A DNA stretch of 64,000 bases. Origin: Sebaldella termitidis ATCC 33386. GTDB taxonomy: Bacteria > Fusobacteriota > Fusobacteriia > Fusobacteriales > Leptotrichiaceae. The notes beneath the pieces are model-generated. The model was not told the origin of the DNA. It worked only from the letters and a program-made list of their open reading frames with translations, and did not search any database. The stretch lies in assembly GCF_000024405.1 (NCBI RefSeq), contig NC_013517.1, forward strand, positions 3,689,989 through 3,753,988, read 5' to 3'. Positions 36,501-45,973 of the stretch are shown here, one piece after another. A program made the translations under genes and the position numbers. Position 1 is the first letter of the stretch. Every line of letters begins with the position of its first letter.

Positions 36501-39500
36501 AAATCCGGGTGCAGTACCTACTGGACAAAATATAATGCCATTTACAGCTGAAAACGGGATAATAAAAAATACTGTTACCGATGGTACGACAGGAAGCACC
36601 GGGATTCCAGGACTTCTAATGAATACAAAAATCGGTCTTCAGTCATTTTCAAAAGATAATACAGCTGTAATTTTGAATAAAAGCAAAACTGCTTCAAACA
36701 ACTACGGAACAATCACAATGACAGACAGACCAAATGACGGAGCTATAGCTTTATACAGCAAATACGGGAACATATTGAATGATACCGGTGCAAAGATAAA
36801 TCTTTCAGATAAAAATTCAGCAGGTATTTATGCAGTAGAGGAAACAGACGCTGTAAATAACGGAATTATAAATATAAATGAAAAATCCTCAGCAGGAATG
36901 TATGGATTATCAGAAGATGCTATTAACCCTACAAGAATCGGACTAAGCGGAGTTGCTCTTACACAGAGTGCAAATGCAGAAATAAATGTAAATAATGAAG
37001 AAAGTTCCGGTATCTATGGCGTAAACCTAGGAACTGTATTGGGTAAATCATATACAATAAATAATGCCGGAACGATAAATGTAAAAGATAAAAACAGCAT
37101 CGGGATATACTCAAATAATGTAAATATAACAGGAGTAGGAACTATAAAGCTGGGAGACACAGCTTTAAGCACAGCAGGACACAGAACAGCAGTATATGCA
37201 AAAGGCCTGGAAGCAGCCGTGACTGTAACAGGAGCACAGATAGATCTGGGAACTACAGATCAGACAAATATAGCTTATTATATAACTGATAATGCAAAGC
37301 TTGCAGGAAGCAGTCATGGACATATAGACGGCTATGGAATAATTGTAGTCGGGAAAGATACAGAAATAAGTGATTCAAAAATTAACATGAATATAACAGG
37401 TGGTGACGGTCAAATAGGACTTGCCGTTCTTGGGACAGATAATTACAGTTATACCAGAGACATAAGTGCAGGCAGTACAGTAGCAAACGGCAGCAATAAG
37501 TACTATGGAGTGGCACTATACACAGCAGACCAGAACATAAGCAGTCCAATAACAAACAAACTAACTGCCGGAATGAACGGAGTCGGACTTTATGCCGGAG
37601 GTAACACAGGAAGTACTCTTACATATAATGGAGAAATAACTGTAGGGGACGGGACAAGTGCCGGAACAGGAATTTTTGTAAAAAGCGGTTCAGATGTAAC
37701 ACTGGCTTCAGGCGGAAAAATAACTCTTGATGGTGAAAACGGAGTTGGTGTCTATGTGGAAGGAAATGGAGAATTCACATTTGACAGCGGAAGCAGTATA
37801 ATTTTTAACGGTTTTGGAATAGGAATCTGGGGAGAAAACGGATCTGTGATTAATGATAACGGAACAGGTACAATAAGCTCGCCTACAGGTGCCTTTATAA
37901 TAAGAAGCAGACTGGCAAACGGTATAATAAACATAAATGCACCGGGAATAACGCTTGGAAACGGGTCAGCAGGATATGTTGTCAACGGCGAAATTAACAA
38001 TCTTTCAGGCTCTACATTAGTTACAAATCCTTTTTCCGATAACATAATAGCCCTTATAGCCGAAGGTTACAAAGTAGTTGGTGCTAATACATATGAGACA
38101 AACAACTTTGGAAAAATATATCTTACTAATTCTTCAAAAGGTACAGCAATGTATCTGAAGAATGCAAGAGGAATGAATGAAGCGAATGGAATAATTGTTC
38201 TTGGAAATGAAGGAGTGGGACTTTACGGAGAGGAAGATTCTGCTACAGATCTTACTGAGCTTAGAAATTCAGGACAAATAATAATGAATAGTTCAAGCTC
38301 ACAGGCTCTTTACGGAAAAGGAATATCTCTGATCGAAAATAACGGCACAATTAGCTCAGCTGCTGCAGAAAATACAGGAATATACAGTATTTACAATAAT
38401 AATGCAGTAAATACAAAAATAAACAACTCTGGAACAATAACACTGGGAGACGGAAGTTTTGGAATATATGCCGAAAATTCCTATATAACAAATACGGGAA
38501 GTATAGAAACCGGTAATAAAACGGTAAACAGCTCTTCTGCGGGAATATATGCCAAAAACAGTATCGTAGCAAACAGCGGGGATATAAAAACGGGACAGGA
38601 TGGAACAGCTTTTGTAGGTGATAACAGTATAATAAACCTAAACAGCGGAAATTTTGATGTTTCAACCGGAAGTCTTTTATACGGAAAAAATAATACTGTA
38701 GTAAATTATAACCTTGCTAACCAGACAGCTGACTGGATAAATCCATATATCAGCCTTGAAAACAGTACATTAAACGTGTTAAATACAGCTGTTTTAAATG
38801 TAAAAAATAATTCTGCCGGAATACTTATCATAGGAAATACCGGGACTGTAAACGGAGACATAACAGTAAATGCTGAGGACAGCGGAAAAGGAATATACAT
38901 AAAAAATCTTGGTACAGCATATATAAACAATACAAAAATAAATGTAAACGGCTCATCTGCAAATGGCCTTGTACTGGAAAACTCAAGTGCAGACAATGCA
39001 AGTACAGTAAATGTAAATAACACAGGTACCGGAATATTTTCACAGCTTACAACGGCCGGAAACACAACAGTAACAAATAACGGAACTATAAATGTAAATT
39101 CCGTACTTGGAACAGGTATATATGCCTCAGCAGTGAATGCAGGCGGAACAATTCTCGGAACAACAACAGTAGATAATAACGGAACTATAGTGTTAAGAAA
39201 CAGCACTGATATAAACAGCGATTCTCAGATAGGAATTTATGGCACTGCCGGATCAGCAATAAATAATAATAATTCGATAAGCGGCGGAAATAACGTAATA
39301 GGAATTTACGGAACAGCTTCCTCAGTAACAACAAACGGAAGCATAATACTGGGAGACCGTTCGGCAGGTGTATATATGAATGGCGGAAATCTTATAACAG
39401 GTACTAATACTTTAATAAAAGTCGGCTCAGAAGGTGCTGCGGCAATTTATGCCGTACGCGGGGCAACTGTGGTAAATAACAGCAGCAATATACAAGCAGG

Positions 39501-41799
39501 GCAAAACAGTGCTCTGATATATGCACAGGATACCGGAACAGTTGTAAATAATCTGGCAGATTTAAATGTTGTTGAAAATGGAATTGGTTTTTACGGAGAT
39601 AAAGGAACTGTACATAATAACGGCAAAATAAGTGCAAACGGATCAGATGCAGTATTTTTCTACTCTAAAAACGGCGAAATAAATAACAGCGGACTGCTTG
39701 ATTCTGCTGGTAATACAGGTGTTATAGGAATTTACGGGGAAAATTCAATAATAAAAAATAACGGAAATATCATTTTGGGAGATTCAATAATAAATCCTAA
39801 TGATATAACACAAAGTACATATGCAATAGGAGTTTACGGAAAGGCTTCCGAAATAAAAAATACAGGAAACATAAAACTGGGAGCTAATTCTGTAGGAATT
39901 TATTCAGACTATAATACAACAGAAGCACAAAATACCGGAGATATAGAATCATCTTCTTATGGAGCCATAGGAATATTCGCAGAAAACGGTACATTTAGAA
40001 ATATGGGAAGAATCATATTGTCCGGGGATGACTCAATAGGAATGGCCGGAAGAAACAACGCTACTATTATTAATGACGGTCAAATAACTATGAACGGAAA
40101 ATCAGGGATAGGAATGTATGTAACAAATAATTCACATGTATATAATAACGGCGTAATAACAATAAATGGCGATAATGGAACAGGAATACAGATCGGAGCT
40201 AATTCTACCCTTGAAAATGAAGGTACTATAAACTTGAACGGATCAAACGGGGAAAGTGTGCTTTACGGGGAAAGTACAAAATACCAGATTCCAAGTATCA
40301 TAAATGCAGGAATAATAAATGTGGATGAAAAATTTGAAACAAACGGTGTTAATGTAATAGTAAAAGTAAATCCTGACACTGTAAGAAAACCTGAAATATC
40401 TGAAATAACTGCAAGTGATTATGAGCTAAGTGATATAAACGGTAAATTTCTGATATCAAACGCCGTACAATTTAATGCGCAGTCATTTAATGTGGACGGA
40501 CCGGTAAAAATAATGAGTACTTTTTCTCAGGGAACAAATGCTGCAGCATATAAACTCGAAAATGTATTTAATCCTTTGACACCATACGGCGGACCAAATA
40601 CAAATAAAATATCAGTACTAAGCGATTCGTATACTTGGGATGCAATACCGGTAATAAGTGATACGGGAGGCGTGACTATATGGATGCAGAAACAAAGTTA
40701 TAAAGATCTTGCAAACAGCAGATGGTATAATGAGTTTGGCGGAACGCTTGATCAGAAATATTTAGATGCTGAGGGTAACGCACTAAAAATTTATGATAAA
40801 ATAGATAATATAAGTACTGCGAAAGAATTCGACCATATAATGAGCAGTCTTGGCGGAAATATGTATGCCAATATGAATCAAAGAGAAAAGACAGCAATGG
40901 ATACTTTAGGTACATCTCTGAATTTACTTCAGGATTCGAAGAATAACACAAAAGAAAATGTAAAAATAAATGTAATAGCAGGAAAAGGAAAACTGACAGA
41001 GAATACAGACGGAGTAACAGGTTATAATTATGAATCTACAGGAATACTTGCTTTGAGAGAAGTCGAAAGAACATATAAACACACATTTGGTTATTCAGCA
41101 GGATACCTACATACAAATTATGAAATGAATGACGGAAACAGCAGCGAGGAAGATGCTGATACATTACAGCTTGGATTACACAATAAGTACAGATCAAATG
41201 ACTGGGTATTAAAAAATGATTTATTAGGAAGAGTAAGCTTCCATAATACAGACAGAAACATCGACTGGGTAAATGCCGGAAAGTCAGAAATGAACGGAAC
41301 ATATGAAACATACAGCATTACAAGTAATAATAAGTTCGGAAAAGAATTATCACTGGGTAAAAATATGAGTTTCACTCCATATGGCGGACTGGATGCAACA
41401 TATATAACAAGACCGACATTCAGCGAGAACGGACTTGAGGCTCTGGAAGTAAAAGGAAATGATGCATGGAGTATTATGCCAAAAGCAGGAGTGGAGCTAA
41501 AAGGAGAGCTTCCGCTGGGAGAAAAGAAACAGTGGAAACTAAAAGGTGCAGTAGATGTAACATACGGATATGAACTTGGAGCTCTGAATAAGAGAGAATA
41601 TGCAAAACTTGTAAATGTGGAAACAGATTACCATAAGCTGTCAAAACCGGAAGAAGAAAAAGGAGTACTAAGCACTAAAGCAATAATAGGTGCAGAGGTA
41701 GAGGACAGATACGGTATCTTTTTAACAGGTGAATACATAACAGGAGCTGACAGTGAAAATGAGTATAGAGCAGGAGTAACTTTGAAAGCAGTATTTTAA
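33556..41799 (+). CDS. Giant type V autotransporter (2747 residues)
   Basis: Signal peptide at residues 1-18 (LMFLALNALTSA), then a Lys-rich N-terminal segment up to about residue 130 (KSITKNIKENK, KPEYLEWQIFFSAFYGDTN) typical of Leptotrichia/Sebaldella autotransporters. Residues about 200-2350 are a long passenger of degenerate units of about 20-35 residues with NNGTI/NSGTI, GIYGEN and INVNG strings, the pattern of a right-handed beta-helix. Two Cys at about 782-787 (NCGRITC) could close a small disulfide loop. The C-terminal barrel covers about 2455-2747 and ends LKAVF. GTTTAGGAG precedes the ATG. Likely an adhesin or surface filament; TetR control is inferred from the operator. Confidence 0.93.
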   Translation: MNKKILMFLALNALTSAYTMPVKNVESSNLYKSITKNIKENKPNEKNYKLIEDILNKKNKELKDLYSQSDYIVKPEYLEWQIFFSAFYGDTNKGGKKSNDFYTPAGEAKSVNLGIYVPVRDIENFSINRVQNLAPVIVDNTVPKETRARNLEFISAEKPEIDIDVTSPSLQISPVAVEEKDVNLITSLEAPQVSLNDVKVFNLKLNVQSNSKDRTLTGNKTVSAGEVLSSSSAYDIGLRAEGNFTAYLLGNSSIERQNASAMSVYHGIGMNGTSSNPNAAISLKESNTAGIAVSPDNVKTSFYTPHEWTAYNYGTIIGEQKSGSGIYTKQIGFGYIPSGSKNIQVRMNNYGSITMKSPNSAGFLLMPDADQDYNLNGAKPLSPVPPRTSYDGGYTYTNNDYDQKNVRFFAQSLGTINIYGSRSYGMMTSPYAGNDMGHNFGISTYGAETSSILNKGTINVLGDESTGFAIKKSIHSVSNNGIINIGTDPLNGAFIQDNTNGNSIYDESGNLISTGDINKVERATGMYTSQAIIDYAIAFDDPTTTPIQVFDQNRRGGSTNNAVINIWHNAVESSGLRAEGEGSVTNVGDINIYGENNYGIAARDNGYVRNMVNSSYNVGVYNPVTGQWSVQPMGGQAAAITVNSQMSAAGYVDRGAALENSAIITVNNDNSAGFYVRSGTATNNDRTSQPSNYGYGSITANGSGSHGVLVTNEDGTTAKFVNNGLIETKHDGTVALYGVNGAQLSNLNKNEKERHYLDDGTGTAVTAANWLATGHTFDTSANCGRITCYLNIYSKVVEVTDLAQNALIKAEDGGTGIWLEQNRGIFTPAAPVSTITGAAIYAPVETGNSTANYTAIGVYSDGIAKASFYKGSYYDPSNYPKDMASIKVGENGIALLHNYHDRIGMTGANKYFGGSTGIFNIKALNADLGKNSILGYSNSGIINTDVFSNVQFTSLGDGVIFAYVSNNGEINVNNTYLTDFLINPGAVPTGQNIMPFTAENGIIKNTVTDGTTGSTGIPGLLMNTKIGLQSFSKDNTAVILNKSKTASNNYGTITMTDRPNDGAIALYSKYGNILNDTGAKINLSDKNSAGIYAVEETDAVNNGIININEKSSAGMYGLSEDAINPTRIGLSGVALTQSANAEINVNNEESSGIYGVNLGTVLGKSYTINNAGTINVKDKNSIGIYSNNVNITGVGTIKLGDTALSTAGHRTAVYAKGLEAAVTVTGAQIDLGTTDQTNIAYYITDNAKLAGSSHGHIDGYGIIVVGKDTEISDSKINMNITGGDGQIGLAVLGTDNYSYTRDISAGSTVANGSNKYYGVALYTADQNISSPITNKLTAGMNGVGLYAGGNTGSTLTYNGEITVGDGTSAGTGIFVKSGSDVTLASGGKITLDGENGVGVYVEGNGEFTFDSGSSIIFNGFGIGIWGENGSVINDNGTGTISSPTGAFIIRSRLANGIININAPGITLGNGSAGYVVNGEINNLSGSTLVTNPFSDNIIALIAEGYKVVGANTYETNNFGKIYLTNSSKGTAMYLKNARGMNEANGIIVLGNEGVGLYGEEDSATDLTELRNSGQIIMNSSSSQALYGKGISLIENNGTISSAAAENTGIYSIYNNNAVNTKINNSGTITLGDGSFGIYAENSYITNTGSIETGNKTVNSSSAGIYAKNSIVANSGDIKTGQDGTAFVGDNSIINLNSGNFDVSTGSLLYGKNNTVVNYNLANQTADWINPYISLENSTLNVLNTAVLNVKNNSAGILIIGNTGTVNGDITVNAEDSGKGIYIKNLGTAYINNTKINVNGSSANGLVLENSSADNASTVNVNNTGTGIFSQLTTAGNTTVTNNGTINVNSVLGTGIYASAVNAGGTILGTTTVDNNGTIVLRNSTDINSDSQIGIYGTAGSAINNNNSISGGNNVIGIYGTASSVTTNGSIILGDRSAGVYMNGGNLITGTNTLIKVGSEGAAAIYAVRGATVVNNSSNIQAGQNSALIYAQDTGTVVNNLADLNVVENGIGFYGDKGTVHNNGKISANGSDAVFFYSKNGEINNSGLLDSAGNTGVIGIYGENSIIKNNGNIILGDSIINPNDITQSTYAIGVYGKASEIKNTGNIKLGANSVGIYSDYNTTEAQNTGDIESSSYGAIGIFAENGTFRNMGRIILSGDDSIGMAGRNNATIINDGQITMNGKSGIGMYVTNNSHVYNNGVITINGDNGTGIQIGANSTLENEGTINLNGSNGESVLYGESTKYQIPSIINAGIINVDEKFETNGVNVIVKVNPDTVRKPEISEITASDYELSDINGKFLISNAVQFNAQSFNVDGPVKIMSTFSQGTNAAAYKLENVFNPLTPYGGPNTNKISVLSDSYTWDAIPVISDTGGVTIWMQKQSYKDLANSRWYNEFGGTLDQKYLDAEGNALKIYDKIDNISTAKEFDHIMSSLGGNMYANMNQREKTAMDTLGTSLNLLQDSKNNTKENVKINVIAGKGKLTENTDGVTGYNYESTGILALREVERTYKHTFGYSAGYLHTNYEMNDGNSSEEDADTLQLGLHNKYRSNDWVLKNDLLGRVSFHNTDRNIDWVNAGKSEMNGTYETYSITSNNKFGKELSLGKNMSFTPYGGLDATYITRPTFSENGLEALEVKGNDAWSIMPKAGVELKGELPLGEKKQWKLKGAVDVTYGYELGALNKREYAKLVNVETDYHKLSKPEEEKGVLSTKAIIGAEVEDRYGIFLTGEYITGADSENEYRAGVTLKAVF

Positions 41800-41848
41800 T
41801 CAGGAAAGTCATCTAAGAAATTTAAAAAATGAGAGAATATTAAAATGT

Positions 41849-41868
41849 GCGAAATTTCGTGTAAACTC
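41849..41868. mobile_element. Solo IS256-like terminal repeat, copy 2
   Basis: Minus strand: GAGTTTACACGAAATTTCGC, similar to 13839-13858 and 48966-48985. Confidence 0.4.
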
Positions 41869-41885
41869 TGGATAGTTCAATAAAA

Positions 41886-41945
41886 TCAGTCAAAACCACC
41901 CCTTGACGGGGTGGTTTTATGTTTCGTACATAAAACATACTCGAC
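41886..41945. mobile_element. IS200/IS605-like end, or strong terminator
   Basis: AAAACCACCCC / GGGGTGGTTTT (11-bp stem, loop TTGAC, 41892-41918) is followed by a second smaller hairpin ATGTTT / AAACAT at about 41919-41938 and flanked by CAGTCA / TGACTG. Paired hairpins like this mark the ends of IS200/IS605 elements. It has no T-run, but it could also end the autotransporter transcript. Confidence 0.45.
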
Positions 41946-42025
41946 TGACTTAAGTCTAAAATTAAAATAGAGACTTTCAGTCACTAACTGCTAATCTCTA
42001 ATTTTTTTTAAATTTATATTGTTAA

Positions 42026-42484
42026 TTAATTACATATAAGTATATTTTGTTGACCCATTAATTCAAATTTAGAATTTGGGACAGACATAAAACGTCTGTA
42101 TATACTTCCAGTATCTCCATCAAATGCAAATCGAATTTCTTCGCTTTCATTCTTATCACTTATAATAAATTTAAATGCATAAATTTTTGAATTGGGTACT
42201 TTTTCTACGAATTTATAAGTAACCTTTTTATTCGGATTGTTTTTCTTATAGTCTTGACGAAAAATATCCTCAATACTTTTGAGGGCTTTGCTGCAGCTAA
42301 TTTTACTCTTAGAATTTCCAGAAGGACTATTCGTTCTACTGCTTCCGTCAGCTCCACAAACAAAAGGCGGAATTCCTACCCCACAGCCATAATCATAAGA
42401 ATTCGTTCCAGAATCATAATTTGCAGCTAACTGGACGTTAAGAATTCCAAATAAAATTATGATAAAAAATAATAACTTTTTCAT
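42026..42484 (-). CDS. Cys-containing secreted protein of unknown function
   Basis: 152 residues. Signal peptide at residues 1-21 (ILFGILNVQLAA). The mature N-terminus is Gly/Ser/Asn-rich with Cys in YGCGVGIPPFVCGADG, followed by a Ser-rich linker, then a compact domain with another Cys (SKISCSKALKSIEDIF) and the last Cys at the C-terminus (LICN). Four Cys could form two disulfides outside the cytoplasm. AAAGGAG precedes the ATG. No family is recognised. Confidence 0.7.
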   Translation of the reverse strand: MKKLLFFIIILFGILNVQLAANYDSGTNSYDYGCGVGIPPFVCGADGSSRTNSPSGNSKSKISCSKALKSIEDIFRQDYKKNNPNKKVTYKFVEKVPNSKIYAFKFIISDKNESEEIRFAFDGDTGSIYRRFMSVPNSKFELMGQQNILICN

Positions 42485-42590
42485 ATCTAATCTCCTTTGA
42501 ATAAATTTGTTCTACATTGAACATTAATTAATTATATTCCATTTACTAAAAAAAACAATAATAAGATTTCTTAAAATTTAAATTATAAAT

Positions 42591-42850
42591 TTACCGGTAG
42601 AAACTTAGTATTATTATTCCAACTTTACTATTTTGATATTTTTCTGAAACATTATAACTTTCTAGTAAATTAATTTCAGAACCGCCTAATTCAGATACTT
42701 ATCTATCTTTTTTATACTCTTCAATATTTATAATTTTTATTTTTTTCTTTATCCTCCCAATTGACATTATCATCAATAAGCTTAATTATAGTAATTAAAT
42801 TCGTTGATTCAACATCATTTAGTGTTACGGAATTATATTTAACATTTTAA
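42591..42850 (-). pseudogene. Relic of an unknown gene
   Basis: The minus strand reads YNSVTLNDVESTNLITIIKL, IDDNVNWEDKEKNKNYKY, a stop and frame change, EEYKKDR, another stop, then VSELGGSEINLLESYNVSEK, YQNSKVGIIILSFYR and a final TAA. Protein-like composition with two disruptions points to a decayed gene. I cannot assign a family. The rest of 42485-43033 is AT-rich and empty. Confidence 0.45.
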
Positions 42851-43033
42851 TTGAGATTCACTGCAATAAAAGCAATTATAATGATTTAAATCTATATTAT
42901 TATATTAGAAAACATTTGACGCCATGTCAAAAAAATGATAAAATTTTAAAATAGATTAAATATAATTAATCAAATACCAAAAAGACAACATTAATCAGTT
43001 TTAATGTTAACAAATATTCAAAGGAGATTATTT

Positions 43034-43489
43034 ATGAAAAAAAGGTTATTAGTACTATTTTTAGTTTTGGGTGTGATTTCTTTTTCTACTTCCTGTTATA
43101 TTTATGAATATGAAAAGAAAGATGGAAAAGTAATTTTTTCTCAAAGTATAGTTCCGGGAGGACACACAATTAAAACGAATCAAGTGAAAAAAGCTGATCT
43201 AAAAACTTTTGAAGTATTAGATAAAAGTGAAAAAGTAGCCAGAGATAAAAAAAACTTTTATTATATGGGGAAATTAGTAAAAGGAATAGACGGTGAAACA
43301 GTAGAAGTAGTTAATGTAGAAACAAAAAATCCAGATATGGGAAAGAAAATAGTTGACGGAATAGAGGTTACTGTGAGACTTTCAACTGCGGCTCATTGTT
43401 TTAAACCATATATTACTGAAGTAAGAGATAAAAATGGAAATCATTTAATAATGGATATTCAGTCCGGAATGTATGAGCTGGTTGAATAA
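43034..43489 (+). CDS. DKNYY-family lipoprotein
   Basis: 151 residues from the ATG at 43034, with AAGGAG nine bases upstream; an earlier ATG at 43004 lacks a site. Lipoprotein signal with lipobox FSTSC. The central EKVARDKKNFYYMGKLVKGI, DGETVEVV is one DKNYY unit, a short repeat found in many Fusobacteriota and Bacteroidota surface lipoproteins, of unknown role. A second Cys occurs in STAAHCFKPYI. It is followed by a small membrane protein 56 bp later, probably in one operon. A dead DKNYY gene lies at 53057-53230. Confidence 0.75.
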   Translation: MKKRLLVLFLVLGVISFSTSCYIYEYEKKDGKVIFSQSIVPGGHTIKTNQVKKADLKTFEVLDKSEKVARDKKNFYYMGKLVKGIDGETVEVVNVETKNPDMGKKIVDGIEVTVRLSTAAHCFKPYITEVRDKNGNHLIMDIQSGMYELVE

Positions 43490-43545
43490 TTTTCAGATAA
43501 GAAAGTGTTCTAAATGAATATATTAAATTGAGCTAGGTGAAGAAA

Positions 43546-43788
43546 ATGCAGAATTTATTTTTAATTAAGACAGCCAAAATACTAAATATGTTACTAATAG
43601 GTATAATGGCACTAATGATGATAAAGGGTGTTTCCGGAGCTCTTACAACATTAATATCAAGTATTTTAATTTTTATATCTCCGGTTGTCACACAATTAAT
43701 GTTATTAGGAATTTTAGTATTCATACTATCAGTAATTTCAATTATAAAATTAAGAAAATACGAAAGAATAGTTTTATTTAAAAAATAA
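43546..43788 (+). CDS. Small membrane protein
   Basis: 80 residues from the ATG at 43546, behind AGGTGA. Two long hydrophobic segments (ILNMLLIGIMALMMIKGVSG and SSILIFISPVVTQLMLLGIL, continuing into VFILSVISII) and a basic C-terminal tail (KLRKYERIVLFKK). It has no enzymatic motif. Position suggests co-transcription with the DKNYY lipoprotein. Confidence 0.65.
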   Translation: MQNLFLIKTAKILNMLLIGIMALMMIKGVSGALTTLISSILIFISPVVTQLMLLGILVFILSVISIIKLRKYERIVLFKK

Positions 43789-43813
43789 ATACAGATAATT
43801 AATAATAATTATC

Positions 43814-43856
43814 AAAAAAATACGTTAAAGTATTATAAATACTGACGTATTTTTTT
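43814..43856 (+). terminator. Terminator after the small membrane protein
   Basis: AAAAAAATACG / CGTATTTTTTT outer stem with an inner AGTATT / AATACT stem. DNA from 43860 to 44070 holds no gene. Confidence 0.75.
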
Positions 43857-44074
43857 AGTCTCCCTCTGGTTGTCCCTTTGCCGGTATTATCTCATATAAG
43901 TCTGTAAATATTATGTTTACAAATAAATACCAGTCTTTACTAAAATTATTTTTGCAAACTTGTAAAAAACAATAGATAATTTTAAAAGAAAAATGCCAAA
44001 AATCTAGGTATATATAATTGACTTACATATAAAAGACTACTTTAATTATTGAATTATATTCAAATTATTTAATT

Positions 44075-44194
44075 TTAATTTGTTTCTTCTGTTCTCGGCT
44101 TTTCCTCCGATCCCGGAGATTGCTTTGGTCTTTTATTAACAGTAATATGTAAGCCTAATAATAGCAGCGTTAGAATAACTTTCCCTAATTTTTT
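44075..44194 (-). pseudogene. Small signal-peptide-like ORF without start codon
   Basis: The minus strand encodes KKLGKVILTLLLLGLHITVN followed by KRPKQSPGSEEKPRTEETN and TAA. It looks like a tiny exported or membrane peptide with a charged tail, but the codon before KKLG is TAA where an ATG would be expected. It could be a start-less relic. Confidence 0.3.
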
Positions 44195-44350
44195 TTATCT
44201 AAACATTCTTTTTTATAATAACAATATCAATAATTAAATATTTTATCAATAAAATTTAAAAACTATTTTTTTCTAGATTTATGCCGGAAGTATGTGATAA
44301 AATATTTCAATAAGTTAAAGGTTGAGTACGTTTGGAGGATTTTCAGATAG

Positions 44351-45475
44351 ATGAATAAAAAAATGTTTTTTAATAAATTTCAGGAAGAGCTTGTTTTTGT
44401 GGTAGTTTTTTTTATATTAATAGTTGCAATGATTTTTAAAATGCCCAAATTGGAATATATTGATTTTAAATTGATTTTCATATTGTTTGATTTAATGATC
44501 ATAGTATATATATTTGAAAAATCACGTGTATTAGAAAGTATAGCAATGAAAGTATTAAATAATAGTAAGAATTTGAGGCAGCTTATTTTCAGCTTAATAA
44601 TTTTGAGCTTTTTTATAAGTATGCTTCTTACAAATGATGTAGCTTTATTTTTAATAATACCTTTGACATTAATAGTAGAAATTGAATTAAAAAAGAATTT
44701 GATATTCCCTGTGGTTTTGATAACTATAGCAGCTAATCTGGGAAGTAGTGTGACACCGTTTGGAAATCCACAAAATCTTTTTCTTTTTCTATTTTATAAT
44801 TTTAATATTATAAATTTTCTAAAAATAACTTTACCTTTAGGAATTATAAGCTTCGTATTATTATCTGCAACACTTATTTTTATAGAAAAAAAAGAGTTTA
44901 AAAGAGAATTTCCTGCTGTTCACTTTACAAGCAAAAGTAAGGTAATTTATTTTAGTATTCTATTTTTTATATTAATTTTATCAATATTCGGGTTAATAAA
45001 TTATATATTAATTACAATAATCTTACTTATCTCGGTTTTAATGTTTGAAAGAAAAGCTTTATTTAAAATTGATTATTTTTTATTATTAACATTTGTATTC
45101 ATTTTTTTAATCGTTGGAAATATTAGTTCATCAGTGTACATAAAAGAATTATTTGATAAGTTTATAACAAGTTCAAATCGTGTATATTTTTTATCAATAT
45201 TCTCTAGTCAAATAATAAGTAATGTTCCGGCAGCTATCTTAATTTCACATTTTACTGATAATGCCAAAGAATTAATATTAGGCGTGAATATCGGGGGTAT
45301 TGGAACATTAATTTCTTCGTTAGCCAGTCTTATATCTTACAAATTATATACAAAAAAGAAAAATAAAATAGAAAAAAAAGTTTATTTAAAGCTTTTTATA
45401 TACTGGAATGCTTTATTTTTATTAGTATTAACATTATTTTTTTATAAAATAAAATTCTTATCTATAGTATTTTGA
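44351..45475 (+). CDS. ArsB/NhaD-type anion permease
   Basis: 374 residues with about ten membrane segments. SMLLTNDVALFLIIPLTLIV and ANLGSSVTPFGNPQNLFLFL are the paired hairpin motifs of the ion transporter superfamily (ArsB, NhaD, CitMHS, SLC13-like), with SNVPAAILISHF and GVNIGGIGTLISSLASLISY in the second half. Length and repeat symmetry fit a secondary transporter of small anions. GGAGG precedes the ATG. No partner gene gives away the substrate. Confidence 0.85.
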   Translation: MNKKMFFNKFQEELVFVVVFFILIVAMIFKMPKLEYIDFKLIFILFDLMIIVYIFEKSRVLESIAMKVLNNSKNLRQLIFSLIILSFFISMLLTNDVALFLIIPLTLIVEIELKKNLIFPVVLITIAANLGSSVTPFGNPQNLFLFLFYNFNIINFLKITLPLGIISFVLLSATLIFIEKKEFKREFPAVHFTSKSKVIYFSILFFILILSIFGLINYILITIILLISVLMFERKALFKIDYFLLLTFVFIFLIVGNISSSVYIKELFDKFITSSNRVYFLSIFSSQIISNVPAAILISHFTDNAKELILGVNIGGIGTLISSLASLISYKLYTKKKNKIEKKVYLKLFIYWNALFLLVLTLFFYKIKFLSIVF

Positions 45476-45680
45476 ATTAAGCAGTTAACTATTCAAAATA
45501 TTATAATAAAATTTATAGCAGAAAATTCTTTATTTCTGATGTATGAAAAATTTTGGAAGAGAGAAAATAACTTACAAAAAATCACAGGATAAAAAGAAAA
45601 TAATTTAAAAATCCTTCATACGTCAACATGTATATTTTACTTTCTAGCTGGAGCAATTATTTTCTTTATTATAAAAAAAT

Positions 45681-45728
45681 AAGTGTAAATGTTTGAGTAT
45701 TATTACAAATACTTTTACAATTACACTT
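45681..45728. terminator. Hairpin at the end of the ferredoxin operon
   Basis: AAGTGTAA / TTACACTT arms with an inner AGTATT / AATACT stem, between converging genes. T-rich sequence follows on the minus side. Confidence 0.5.
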
Positions 45729-45771
45729 AACGGTACTAAAACTTGACTTATTTTTTAACCAAAAGGCTAAA

Positions 45772-45972
45772 TTACCATAATGACGGCGGCAAAACAATGT
45801 CAATTGCACGTTTCGGACATTCCATCCAGCATATTCCACAATGCCAGCATTCTTCTTCATAAGTTACTTTAGGTTTTTTAATTTCTTCCTGCCAGGTAAA
45901 AACATCCAAAGGACATAAATTATAACATTTTTTACAACCAATACATTGGTTATCATCTACTTTTGTCGGCAT
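45772..45972 (-). CDS. Two-cluster ferredoxin (AprB-like)
   Basis: 66 residues. CIGCKKCYNLCP and CWHCGICWMECP each bind one [4Fe-4S] cluster; the Trp-rich second motif and short spacing resemble the beta subunit of adenylylsulfate reductase rather than a clostridial ferredoxin. Its ATG lies inside the stop region of the flavoprotein gene, so the two are co-translated and probably form a complex. Cytoplasmic electron carrier for the flavoprotein. Confidence 0.88.
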   Translation of the reverse strand: MPTKVDDNQCIGCKKCYNLCPLDVFTWQEEIKKPKVTYEEECWHCGICWMECPKRAIDIVLPPSLW

Positions 45973-45973
45973 A

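Noticed and set aside
37752-39206. Long minus-strand ORFs inside the autotransporter gene (97, 104 and 166 codons)
   Set aside because: They are shadows of the repetitive passenger: no ribosome sites, unnatural composition, and the plus-strand frame is fully supported by signal peptide, repeats and barrel.
33556-41799. Direct repeats of the autotransporter as a CRISPR or tandem array
   Set aside because: The repeats are degenerate protein-coding units of a beta-helix, in frame throughout.
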